Shown: positions 7,969-16,326 of the stretch, piece by piece
Numbering within the stretch: the stretch's first letter is position 1
Layout of the letters: each line of letters begins with the position of its first letter
The notes under the pieces: model-generated
The model's database searches: none
What the model was told of the DNA's origin: nothing
What the model saw: the letters and a program-made list of their open reading frames with translations, nothing else
Origin: Bacillus sp. V2I10
GTDB taxonomy: Bacteria; Bacillota; Bacilli; Bacillales; Bacillaceae
Direction: 5' to 3'
Assembly: GCF_030817055.1 (NCBI RefSeq)
Contig: NZ_JAUSYV010000002.1
Location: 248,001-312,000 of the forward strand
DNA length: 64,000 bases
Position numbers and translations under genes: made by a program

Positions 7969-10272
7969 CTACTCTTTCTTTCGGTTTCTGGCATTGATTT
8001 GTTGTTGAGCTTCCCACTGTGTAATATGTTTATCACGTTTTGCGGATTTCTCGGCAGAACTATACTGTTTATTATGTCGATTGGCTTCTTGAGAAAGGGT
8101 CTCCCTGTTTGTTACATTCTCTTGCGACCTGTGATGTATTTCATTTTCCAAGTTATTTCGATCTGTCACATGATTAACGGTTCGATCATTATTTTCATTT
8201 TTTATTAGATTACGAGTCGCTGTATCATTGATATTGCGTTCATTATTTGTATTTACTAACCCTTCACGATTTATTTTATCTTGAGGAATTTCTTGGTCTG
8301 TCGTTTTATCTAGCACTCTGCGTTCAGCTAATTGATTACTTTGTTTATCGTTGATCTTATCTTCGTGACTGTTTTGATTCATCAGGTTCACATTACACTC
8401 ACTTTGCATTCGATCTGAGACTTCTGTATCACTCATTTCCGGCCGTTCTAATGTGGCTGAAATTTCTCTTCGTGCATCCTGCAGCGATTGGCGATCTGCT
8501 AGTGGAGCATTCGCAAGACCTCCACTTCCTAAACGGCGACGTCGTAAATCTTCAATTGATGTAATGTTTTCGTTTTGAGTTTTCGTTTGAGTCCCTTGGG
8601 TACGATCAATCAACTGTTCCTGATCTGTACTGGCATTTTCAACTCCAGTAGGATTTTTCACCTTTCGGTAATCTTCTATGTCACTAGGAATTTCCTGATT
8701 ACTGCGATCAGCCATCACAACTCCGATCGCTCCTGCTGACACACCACCTTTTGGTTTAAGGAGCCCCTCTTTTGATGATTTCAGCTGCTGTTGTCTTTCT
8801 GCTAATTGCTCTTTGGTAAATGTGCCTATCTTACTCTGTCCTAAAGGCTTTCTTTCTGTTAGGGGCTGATTACGAATCCGTCCTTTATTGCTTTCACCCA
8901 TACTATTCTTGGCATTTCGGGCCATATTTTTTGCTTGGCTGAATTTCTGCCGATAGCTTTGCAATGTAGCTCCAGTGCTGCTTTCAACATTATTTACAGC
9001 CGTTGATACAATATTAAATAGTTCTTTTCGTTTCGCCCAAACCCCAACAAAACAGATAATCTGAAGGAGCATCATGCCAAGATATCCTAAATCAGAACTT
9101 TCTGTGGCACGGTACAGTATTGCTGAAATGCCGAACAAAATCGTTAATAACAAAGCAATGGAGATTTTCATTAGCTGAGCATGAAGAACTTTCATGCCCC
9201 AATCAAAAGCTGCATGTTTCCATCGCGGCACCAGCGCCATAAGTAACGGAACAGGTGCGAAAAGGACCAAAGCAAGAAAAACCATCTGATAAAGGATAAT
9301 TGTGCCTGAAACCATCAGAAGGAAAATTCCAATGATGGTATTAGCTACAAAAAGCAAAGGGACAAATCCTGCACGCTGCGATATTCCGTCAATAGACATC
9401 ATTTTATTTTGTTGATCTTGTACTTCTTTCTTAACTTCTTCTTGTCTTTTTTCACCATCAAATGGATCAATTGAAAGAATGGTATTTACACGACTCTCCT
9501 CAATCTCAGTTGTACCATATTGCATGAGCATATAAGGTTTTTTTACCATTAGATCAAACATCTGATTGCGTATAGTCGCTATTCCTTCTTCTTTAGAATA
9601 AGAAGCACCTGGATTTACGACACTTGCTGAAACAGCTAAGACATCGCTTTGAAGGTCACTGGACCAGTCATTAATGCCTTTTAAGATTGTTGGTGCATTC
9701 GAGAAAAAACCGAGTGCAAAAACAAAAATAACTATTGAAGAAATTAAACCACCCCAGGCACGGCTACTTTCACGTTTGACCATACCCACATACGTTGCCC
9801 AAGCTCCTACAATGGCGATAATAAACGTCACAAGTAATGGCCATAGGCCACTCCCTATGAAACCGCCCGGACCAAAACCTGCGATATTCTGAATTGCTGA
9901 TCCGATTTCTTCCGTAACACTTGAGACAAAGTCAAGCTCGAATGCTTCTTGGACGATTTTCATCGTAAAATTAGCTAATAGAATATTAACATTCCAAATG
10001 GCATTGATGATTTCCATCAAGGCAATATAGATTTGTTTGCCTGCTCCATCAGCCCAATTCCAAGGCATCCAATCGCCGCCAGTATCTACCCACGTGTCTA
10101 ATTTATAGTGGTGTTGAGGATGTTCATTATATTCTAGATCTACTTCTCCTACAGAACCTGTATCAGAATCTTGTGGAACTAGATTATCTTGAAGGCTTTC
10201 TGCCGAAGCATGAATTTGAAATACCAGAAGCAATGTAATAGAAAACAATAAGAGCTTCATTAGTTTTTTCAT
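7969..10272 (-). CDS. VirB6/TrbL-like polytopic channel protein with a long hydrophilic tail
   Basis: The protein (767 residues) has an N-terminal signal-like segment, several membrane helices between about residues 90 and 415 (GLWPLLVTFIIAIVGAWATYV, two-helix clusters near 300-345 and 370-412), and then a cytoplasmic tail of more than 330 residues rich in N, Q, R, D and E. This is the pattern of TcpH/VirB6-type inner membrane channels of Gram-positive type IV secretion. It overlaps the upstream lipoprotein gene by four bases (ATGA). The tail contains loosely repeated motifs such as DRxxLxNE and TRNLIKNE. Confidence 0.85.
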   Translation of the reverse strand: MKKLMKLLLFSITLLLVFQIHASAESLQDNLVPQDSDTGSVGEVDLEYNEHPQHHYKLDTWVDTGGDWMPWNWADGAGKQIYIALMEIINAIWNVNILLANFTMKIVQEAFELDFVSSVTEEIGSAIQNIAGFGPGGFIGSGLWPLLVTFIIAIVGAWATYVGMVKRESSRAWGGLISSIVIFVFALGFFSNAPTILKGINDWSSDLQSDVLAVSASVVNPGASYSKEEGIATIRNQMFDLMVKKPYMLMQYGTTEIEESRVNTILSIDPFDGEKRQEEVKKEVQDQQNKMMSIDGISQRAGFVPLLFVANTIIGIFLLMVSGTIILYQMVFLALVLFAPVPLLMALVPRWKHAAFDWGMKVLHAQLMKISIALLLTILFGISAILYRATESSDLGYLGMMLLQIICFVGVWAKRKELFNIVSTAVNNVESSTGATLQSYRQKFSQAKNMARNAKNSMGESNKGRIRNQPLTERKPLGQSKIGTFTKEQLAERQQQLKSSKEGLLKPKGGVSAGAIGVVMADRSNQEIPSDIEDYRKVKNPTGVENASTDQEQLIDRTQGTQTKTQNENITSIEDLRRRRLGSGGLANAPLADRQSLQDARREISATLERPEMSDTEVSDRMQSECNVNLMNQNSHEDKINDKQSNQLAERRVLDKTTDQEIPQDKINREGLVNTNNERNINDTATRNLIKNENNDRTVNHVTDRNNLENEIHHRSQENVTNRETLSQEANRHNKQYSSAEKSAKRDKHITQWEAQQQINARNRKKE

Positions 10273-10703
10273 TCATCGTGCAGCTCCTTTAGGACCTTCC
10301 CATCTAGACTTTCTACAAGGGTTTCAAAATTTGAAAGATTATCAAATTTTGTACGCTTCCAGCCATCATCTGTTTTAACAATTTCCATTGTCTCAGTGCG
10401 ACCCTCATCAGCTTCCGGATCAATGAATTTAATTCTATAAAAATACTTATCATCATTAGCTTTCCATTCGGTTAACTCATAACTTCCTAATTTTTGTTTA
10501 TTTTGTGGACCTTTATCAGCAGACATAACACCATCATTTTTCATAAGTAATTCCGCTCTAGTAGCTTCATCCCTTTGAATCATTGCCTGTGCCCATTCAA
10601 TTGGGATATCTTCTGGTCCTTTTCCGTTAACCTCGTTGTTACCACATGCTGCTGCAACAACCATTAATACTGAAAGACTCATGATTAAGAACAATTTTTT
10701 CAT
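10269..10703 (-). CDS. Small lipoprotein with an NTF2-like (DUF4878-type) fold
   Basis: The product is 144 residues with a clear lipoprotein signal (MKKLFLIMSLSVLMVVAAACG). A globular domain follows that looks like the DUF4878/NTF2-like lipoproteins found beside VirB4 in Firmicute conjugation operons. It overlaps the VirB4 gene by four bases at the start and the VirB6 gene by four at the end, so all three are likely translationally coupled. The fold assignment is by resemblance only. Confidence 0.6.
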   Translation of the reverse strand: MKKLFLIMSLSVLMVVAAACGNNEVNGKGPEDIPIEWAQAMIQRDEATRAELLMKNDGVMSADKGPQNKQKLGSYELTEWKANDDKYFYRIKFIDPEADEGRTETMEIVKTDDGWKRTKFDNLSNFETLVESLDGKVLKELHDE

Positions 10704-13273
10704 ACAAACACGCCTTCCTTTTTATGTTTTTCTTCTTTCTTCAGGTGTCCATCAATTGGAAGATCCCCATCAGGAATGATCTCTCCCTCTTCCAGTTCTT
10801 CTGCTGGAGGACGTGTGTCAAAAGCGTCAAAAAGGTCTTTAAATAATGCATTAATAGATACAACACCTACACGTCCTGTAATGTCTTGGAACAAGCATTG
10901 ACCGTTCTGAAGCTCTCTTAAAGTGGAAGCGTTGTACTCCGTGTTTTTCAGGTTTAATAAAGATAGAACATTCTCAATCTCGTTTGGGTCAGTGCTGCGG
11001 AATGCAAACTTCATTCCGATATGGTTTTTCATTTTTTCATCAAGCAGATCATTCGCATTTTGTGTAACAAAATAGATACCGGCATTCATCGAACGTCCTG
11101 CACGGACAAGTCGAGAGGCTAAATGACTTCCCTGGCTTGTATTCAAGACGGCCCATGCCTCGTCCAGCAGCACCGTTTTAAAGATCCTGCGGTCACTGTG
11201 AATGAACTTTAAGGCAAATGATGAAATCGGAAGCATCATCGCAACAGAAAGCATTTCTGATAGATTGTATTTCTCTTGCGGCGTATCCGGTGCCGGAAGC
11301 TCAAGGTTTTGAATCTGTAGAACATTTAAAGCTGTTCGAAGGTTAATGGCTGAATCATTCTCACCATCGCCGAAAAGCAGCTGCGCAAATGATAATTCTT
11401 TAAAAGAACGTATGTGTTCACCTAACTGCTTTGCCGTTTTATCTTTACTGCTCATTAGGTTGTTAACTACTTTCCCAAGACACGGTTTATCGCCTTCAGC
11501 TACGGAACGGACAGCTCGAGTAAGCTTTGGAAAACGTTCTGAATCATCAAGTCGCACACCCGTTAAAAATGTAAGGATATCAAGAGCCAGTGTCTCAGCT
11601 TCTTTAATATCATTGTGAATGGAAAATGGATCTAATCTTCCTTTATCCTCTGGCTTTGTCGAAAGGGAGATGATATTAACCTGGTCACCCAGCTCGTAAA
11701 GATCCCGTTTCCAGTTCCCACGCTCACCCTTAGGATCAATGACAAGAGCTTTTCCGCCGGATAAAACTGACAGGTAGGTGATCAGGTTGGAACTGAAGGA
11801 TTTCCCTCCTCCCAATGAACCCAAGAATGCTGCAGAAAGGGCGTTGGTCTTTGTTCCGCGAATACCCTGCGCAGCTCGGTTTGGCATTATATATACGGGC
11901 TGATCAAGGATCCCCGTACTTCCAATAAAGAACCCTTCGCCATCACCAAGCTGTTTTGTTGCCCCAAACATGCTGCCGGCAACGGTTGCCGGTTCCATAA
12001 AATGAACATAATCCTTGATATAGCGTTTCGCACCGGGAAGAAATTCGTTGAAAGCAAGCCATTGATCACCATATGGCTGTTCAACCTGAAACATCATATC
12101 TTGATATATGTCTTTGACCGTATCGCAGCGACGTTTTAATTCATCTTCATTCGTCGCCGACACGGCTAAAATGATGGACGTTTTAATTAAAGGCATACGG
12201 GATTTTTGCAAATGGGCTTCAAGTTCATGGGCTTCGGCTCTTCCGTCAAGGACATTGAGCCCGGTATCATTCCCGGTCTCTCTTGCATGCCGGTCTTGGT
12301 CTTTCAAGTCTTTCTGCGCGTTGCGAACAGAAGATAAGGCTTTGCGGTTTTCCATCATTTCTGTCCGTACACTGATTTCAACAGGGAAATCCAAATTTTG
12401 AATGACATACATCCATTCCTCGCCTGGAAACTGCATTTCATACGGTACATTTGAGATGGTCAAAAAAGCGACATGGCCTTCCACTTCTTCACCTTCGTGT
12501 ATTTGCTTCAATATGATGCTTCTCTTTGGTGAATCATCAACAAATCCTTCTGATAAGCGCAGCACATCATGATATAAGGGCCGGCGTACCTTAATTTCTC
12601 CCTCATCATACTCTTTATAGTCAACGCTATAATCCGGGCTCCAATTCTTTAAGACAGGAGCTTTGCCGATTGAACGATACCAGTTGCGGCGCACCAGCCA
12701 TTGAATGTCTTCTTCAATGACAGGTAGAGCTTGAAGCCTGGTGGATACCTTATTAAAAACACGGCGTTCAGCTTTCCTGTACCGGTTAATTTCAGCTTCA
12801 ATGATTTCAGGTGAATCAAGCCCTGATGCCTCGTTTACTCCACTGATAAATTCCATCCATGCTTCTTTTATGTCCTGAAAAAGAGAGGTTTTTTGCTTAT
12901 TGCCCTCAGTCTTTTGTAATCTCACACCGATAAAGAAGCGATATTCGGTTCCTTCTTTACCTAACATCTTCTCAAGCTGAACGGCTGCATCATCCGTATG
13001 TTTTAAAGCTGCATCTTTGAGGGGACCGGTTAATTTATGTTTAAAGCGTTCATGCTTTTCTTCAATTGATTGGAAGTTCGGAACAACTAGCAGATGTGTA
13101 TCTAGATTGATTTGCCAAAAGAACTGCTTGATCTTTGTAAAAATAATCTCTTTTTCATCATCTGCTAAAAAATCATAATTGTATCCGGCTAGCTGATAAT
13201 ATGCCCAGCATGATCCGTCCTGGGAGAAAACAAGATTACCTTCAAAGTATTTAATCGGAAATTCGATGGTCAT
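10700..13273 (-). CDS. VirB4-family conjugation ATPase
   Basis: The frame extends to 13327, but ATG at 13273 has a good AGGGGTG site and gives the family-like start MTIEFPIKYFEG (857 residues). The Walker A motif GSLGGGKS lies near residue 487 and Walker B LLDEAW near 703, with the typical VirB4 context KALVIDPKGERGNWKRDL. VirB4 ATPases power assembly and substrate transfer in type IV secretion and are the most conserved part of these systems. It overlaps the TcpE gene by 23 bases. The frame is intact. Confidence 0.95.
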   Translation of the reverse strand: MTIEFPIKYFEGNLVFSQDGSCWAYYQLAGYNYDFLADDEKEIIFTKIKQFFWQINLDTHLLVVPNFQSIEEKHERFKHKLTGPLKDAALKHTDDAAVQLEKMLGKEGTEYRFFIGVRLQKTEGNKQKTSLFQDIKEAWMEFISGVNEASGLDSPEIIEAEINRYRKAERRVFNKVSTRLQALPVIEEDIQWLVRRNWYRSIGKAPVLKNWSPDYSVDYKEYDEGEIKVRRPLYHDVLRLSEGFVDDSPKRSIILKQIHEGEEVEGHVAFLTISNVPYEMQFPGEEWMYVIQNLDFPVEISVRTEMMENRKALSSVRNAQKDLKDQDRHARETGNDTGLNVLDGRAEAHELEAHLQKSRMPLIKTSIILAVSATNEDELKRRCDTVKDIYQDMMFQVEQPYGDQWLAFNEFLPGAKRYIKDYVHFMEPATVAGSMFGATKQLGDGEGFFIGSTGILDQPVYIMPNRAAQGIRGTKTNALSAAFLGSLGGGKSFSSNLITYLSVLSGGKALVIDPKGERGNWKRDLYELGDQVNIISLSTKPEDKGRLDPFSIHNDIKEAETLALDILTFLTGVRLDDSERFPKLTRAVRSVAEGDKPCLGKVVNNLMSSKDKTAKQLGEHIRSFKELSFAQLLFGDGENDSAINLRTALNVLQIQNLELPAPDTPQEKYNLSEMLSVAMMLPISSFALKFIHSDRRIFKTVLLDEAWAVLNTSQGSHLASRLVRAGRSMNAGIYFVTQNANDLLDEKMKNHIGMKFAFRSTDPNEIENVLSLLNLKNTEYNASTLRELQNGQCLFQDITGRVGVVSINALFKDLFDAFDTRPPAEELEEGEIIPDGDLPIDGHLKKEEKHKKEGVFV

Positions 13274-13679
13274 CAGCTTCACCCCTGTCATAATAGCTAA
13301 GCTTCCGGTACCCGACTTTACTCGCATATTTATAAGGTTTTTTTATATCAGATACTTCTTTGTAGCGATTCAGAAGATGTGGCGATAAGTGATAGCGCCC
13401 TGCACTTATGAAAAAACGATGCGGGGCTTTCCCATCAAGCAGCTGTTTAGTGAAAAACCACGCGAAAAGTCCCGGCAAAAAGATATATTCAACTAACCCA
13501 AGTTCAAGTAAACTTAAAGGGGGAAAGTGGTTTAGTACCCACACAAGGAACACTCCACCCCCGAAAAATCCTATCTGCCGATACGTCAGAGGTATCGGCA
13601 GTGGGATATCTTGAATCCCGTATAAGACCTTCTCTACCTTCCAAACACTGTTATAGGTGCGTAAGATCTTAGGCTTCAT
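13251..13679 (-). CDS. TcpE-family conjugal transfer membrane protein
   Basis: The 142-residue protein has two membrane segments in the middle (about 36-52 and 60-85) flanked by basic regions, and motifs YNSVWKVEKVLYGIQD and FISAGRYHL that are typical of TcpE. In pCW3-type systems TcpE is an essential inner membrane component next to TcpD and the VirB4 protein TcpF; the same neighbour order is seen here. The start is preceded by GAGGTAATACC. Confidence 0.8.
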   Translation of the reverse strand: MKPKILRTYNSVWKVEKVLYGIQDIPLPIPLTYRQIGFFGGGVFLVWVLNHFPPLSLLELGLVEYIFLPGLFAWFFTKQLLDGKAPHRFFISAGRYHLSPHLLNRYKEVSDIKKPYKYASKVGYRKLSYYDRGEADDHRISD

Positions 13680-13705
13680 GGTATTACCTCACTTTCATCT
13701 GTTCT

Positions 13706-13927
13706 TCAACTTCCGAAAACAGTAGCCCAAAGCTTAGTGCCCAAATCTTTTACGCTGTCCGGCGTAAAGACAAACACCCCTACAATCATGGCGAAAATGG
13801 CAAAGCCTACAAATCTGGAAAACTCGCGTCTGACTAAAAAGTAGATGGCAATAGCTCCGATAATTACCAGGAATAGCGCTCCTACCTGTGTTGAAAACCA
13901 ATTTTGAATATTTTCTCCAAAGTTCAT
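13706..13927 (-). CDS. TcpD-like small membrane protein
   Basis: This 73-residue protein has two predicted membrane helices (about 16-31 and 38-56) and starts downstream of AGGAGG. It lies between the tcpC-like and tcpE-like genes, exactly where TcpD is placed in related conjugation operons. TcpD-type proteins are small membrane parts of the channel. The call rests mainly on size, topology and position. Confidence 0.7.
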   Translation of the reverse strand: MNFGENIQNWFSTQVGALFLVIIGAIAIYFLVRREFSRFVGFAIFAMIVGVFVFTPDSVKDLGTKLWATVFGS

Positions 13928-13950
13928 AGTCTTTCATCCTCCTACTAGTT

Positions 13951-14926
13951 TTATTGATTTTTTATCTCTTTTACAAACAAGCGATTCTCTTCCTTTACAA
14001 GCACTAACTCATATGGGTAAATCACTTGTGCTTTGGAGTGATTTTCCTGAAAAATCACTGTCGCATGGACTTTATATTCATTTTCAGTATCACCCTGCTT
14101 TATGATAGTGTCCTTTATTTCCTTAAACGTAGTGATGCCGGTCATGGCTTTGATTTCATCGCTTTTCGTATAATAAGACAATTCTTCCTGAGTTCCTGTG
14201 GTATATACTTTGAAAAATGTAGTGAGTCCTGAAGTAATTTCATCTTGAAGCTGCGAATCTTGGATTTTTCCTTCTTCGCTGATTGTGGCGTCTGATTTGA
14301 TTTCTGGTTTCTTGGCTGGAGGGACAAAATAAGGAACTTTATGAACAACATATGATTTTCCATCACTCTTGACTGGAATAACAATATACTTTTCAAATGG
14401 TTCTGATTTTTCTTCTTTAGCCTTTGGGAGTGGTTTTTTATTTTTCTTTGCTTGTTCGACGGCTTTGGCGTCAGGCGGTGTGGTTTTCATTAACGGTGTG
14501 GTGTACTCGAAGGGTAATTAACGCTGTATTTTCTTCTGTTTCTTCTACATTCCATACTTGTGAATCTGTTAACTCACTGCTCCATTCCATTCCTTCAAAA
14601 GAGAGACCTGCCTGTTCATCAAGTCCTTTGGCAAGGAATGGCTGAAGGCGTTTTGCTCGTTTTTTTATTTCTTCGTCGGCATTGTCCCAATTGAAGTACT
14701 CAACAGCAAAGTTCTCTGCAAAAGACTGTGCACCGACGCCAGCAGCAAAATTCTTTTCTTTCATTACATCTTCAACTGGCTTATGTTGTATTGCACCCGC
14801 ACCGGCATTTCCACTTCGTTCAATGGCCACTACTGACAGAAACAATACTAATGTAAAAGCAGTCCAAAATATTCCTTTGAAAACTTTTTTTAATATGACA
14901 GTTCTAGGGTATTCACGTTTCTTCAT
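13951..14926 (-). pseudogene. TcpC-family conjugation protein, split by one frameshift
   Basis: The N-terminal part (14926-14471) starts with ATG after AAAGGAGGCACT, has one membrane helix (about 20-38) and the first NTF2-like domain, ending RVHHTVNENHTA. The C-terminal part (14490-13951, 179 residues) begins MKTTPPDAKAVEQ and carries the second NTF2-like domain. Removing one A from GAAAAC at 14483-14488 fuses them in frame (TVNE-TTPPDAK) to about 325 residues, the usual TcpC size. TcpC is the essential VirB8-like scaffold of Gram-positive conjugation. If the indel is real, transfer may be impaired. Confidence 0.75.
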
Positions 14927-15031
14927 AGTGCCTCCTTTCAAAGCTATAACTCTACTAAACTCTTATATGTCTCAAAGTCTGTGGAGCATCCTCCCTATTA
15001 AAAGTAAAGGTGAACCATTCTTGAGCCTATC

Positions 15032-15367
15032 CTATTTCATCATTTCATTCATGGCTTGTTTGCGGCGATCTTTCCTCTTTGTTTCTTCACCAAAAGCCCA
15101 AACGGCAAGACAGATAAATCCTATCATTCCAAGCGTTGCCCAGACCCCGTGTTCCACGTAGAATCCTCTGACAAAAAATACGACATCATTGGCAGCTGCT
15201 GCAAAAGCTGGAAACGCATCATACGCAAATTGAAAAAGAAAATAACCGATAGCCACCATTACGGCCATACTGATCACAACGACCATCAGTCTTCTAATAA
15301 AGCTTAACAACATCTCTTTTATGGAATTCTCCGTTGGTGTCGAACCGCGTTTCACCTTGTAGCCCAC
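15032..15367 (-). CDS. Two-helix membrane protein of the conjugation operon, unknown function
   Basis: A GTG start follows AAAGGAGGTGATTAGAG. The 111-residue product has a basic N-terminus, two or three hydrophobic segments (about 25-45, 50-66 and 72-90) and a very basic C-terminus (EETKRKDRRKQ). It sits between the replication-relaxation gene and tcpC on the same strand. No named family was recognised. Its place suggests an accessory channel component. Confidence 0.6.
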   Translation of the reverse strand: MGYKVKRGSTPTENSIKEMLLSFIRRLMVVVISMAVMVAIGYFLFQFAYDAFPAFAAAANDVVFFVRGFYVEHGVWATLGMIGFICLAVWAFGEETKRKDRRKQAMNEMMK

Positions 15368-15421
15368 CTCTAATCACCTCCTTTCAAGCTTCTTTTCACT
15401 AAAGTTAAATAATATTACAAA

Positions 15422-16312
15422 TTATTCAACTCTTTTATATAAACTATATAATTTACTGGAATCTGATGAATCTTTCGCTTTCCAGATCTGACCGAATGGA
15501 TCTGCTATGACATCTTCATAAGTTCCAAACAATAAACTGCCGCCTATTTTTTCAATTTCACGGGAATCAGCTTTATGTGAATTCTCCATAATCTTATTTC
15601 GCTCAGTATCGTTATTCGAGATGAATAACACACGGACAACACGTACACCTTCACCAAAAATCTCGTCATTCTCAAATGATCTTTTTCGAACATACTCGTT
15701 ATAGCGTCTGATCTTATTTAACGTGACATCCACTCGCTGCCTGCTTCTCTCGAGTTCTACAAAAAACAAAAACTTCACTTTTTGGCCGTTTATTTCCCTC
15801 TCAAGCGTAAACGCCCCATCCGGACGAATCACGGTTGTAGAAGATTGTTTTTTCTTTCCTTCCTTATCTTTTGTGATCTCGCCATAATTGCGAAAGGCTC
15901 TGCGTTCAGAGAAAAACTCTTTAAATGTAAACTGATTATCTTTTTGTGAGGCATAAGCAGCCTGTATATGTGACATTCTCAAAGAGTGAAAAACATAAGT
16001 TGGTGTTCTCTGTGTCCATCTTGAATCCCAATCAGCTTCACCCAGAATTTCTTTAACTTCTAGTACACCTTTTGAATCGAGCGTATAAACGAGTCGGTCC
16101 CGCCCTTGCACGGCAGCTTTGGCAACCGGGAATGACTTGATATACCCTTCTGCTTCCATAGCCCTCATTTGCTTGGAAATCCAGTACTTGCTATAGGGCT
16201 TTCCGTCTTCATGAACGTATATAAATTTTTCTAAATACTGCACATCAACAAATACTAAATCATGCAAAGATACAAACAATTCTTCTTCTAAATCGGTTAT
16301 TCTTTTGGCCAT
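15422..16312 (-). CDS. Replication-relaxation family protein, possible non-canonical relaxase
   Basis: ATG at 16312 follows AGGGGGAGTAAAT and gives 296 residues starting MAKRITDLEEELF. The N-terminal half looks like a winged-helix domain (LEKFIYVHEDGKPYSKYWISKQMRAME), followed by RDRLVYTLDSKGVLEV and HSLRMSHIQAAY, the pattern of the replication-relaxation (PF13814) family. Members occur on plasmids and mobile elements, and some have been proposed as relaxases. It lies 14 bp after the coupling-protein gene. No other relaxase candidate is visible in the window, which raises interest in this one. Confidence 0.7.
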   Translation of the reverse strand: MAKRITDLEEELFVSLHDLVFVDVQYLEKFIYVHEDGKPYSKYWISKQMRAMEAEGYIKSFPVAKAAVQGRDRLVYTLDSKGVLEVKEILGEADWDSRWTQRTPTYVFHSLRMSHIQAAYASQKDNQFTFKEFFSERRAFRNYGEITKDKEGKKKQSSTTVIRPDGAFTLEREINGQKVKFLFFVELERSRQRVDVTLNKIRRYNEYVRKRSFENDEIFGEGVRVVRVLFISNNDTERNKIMENSHKADSREIEKIGGSLLFGTYEDVIADPFGQIWKAKDSSDSSKLYSLYKRVE

Positions 16313-16326
16313 ATTTACTCCCCCTG

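Noticed and set aside
7924..8208. Hydrophobic plus-strand frame opposite the VirB6-like tail
   Set aside because: Hydrophobicity arises from the antisense of polar A/G-rich codons; no ribosome site.
9674..9892. Plus-strand frame inside the VirB6-like gene
   Set aside because: Antisense shadow of a conserved membrane protein.
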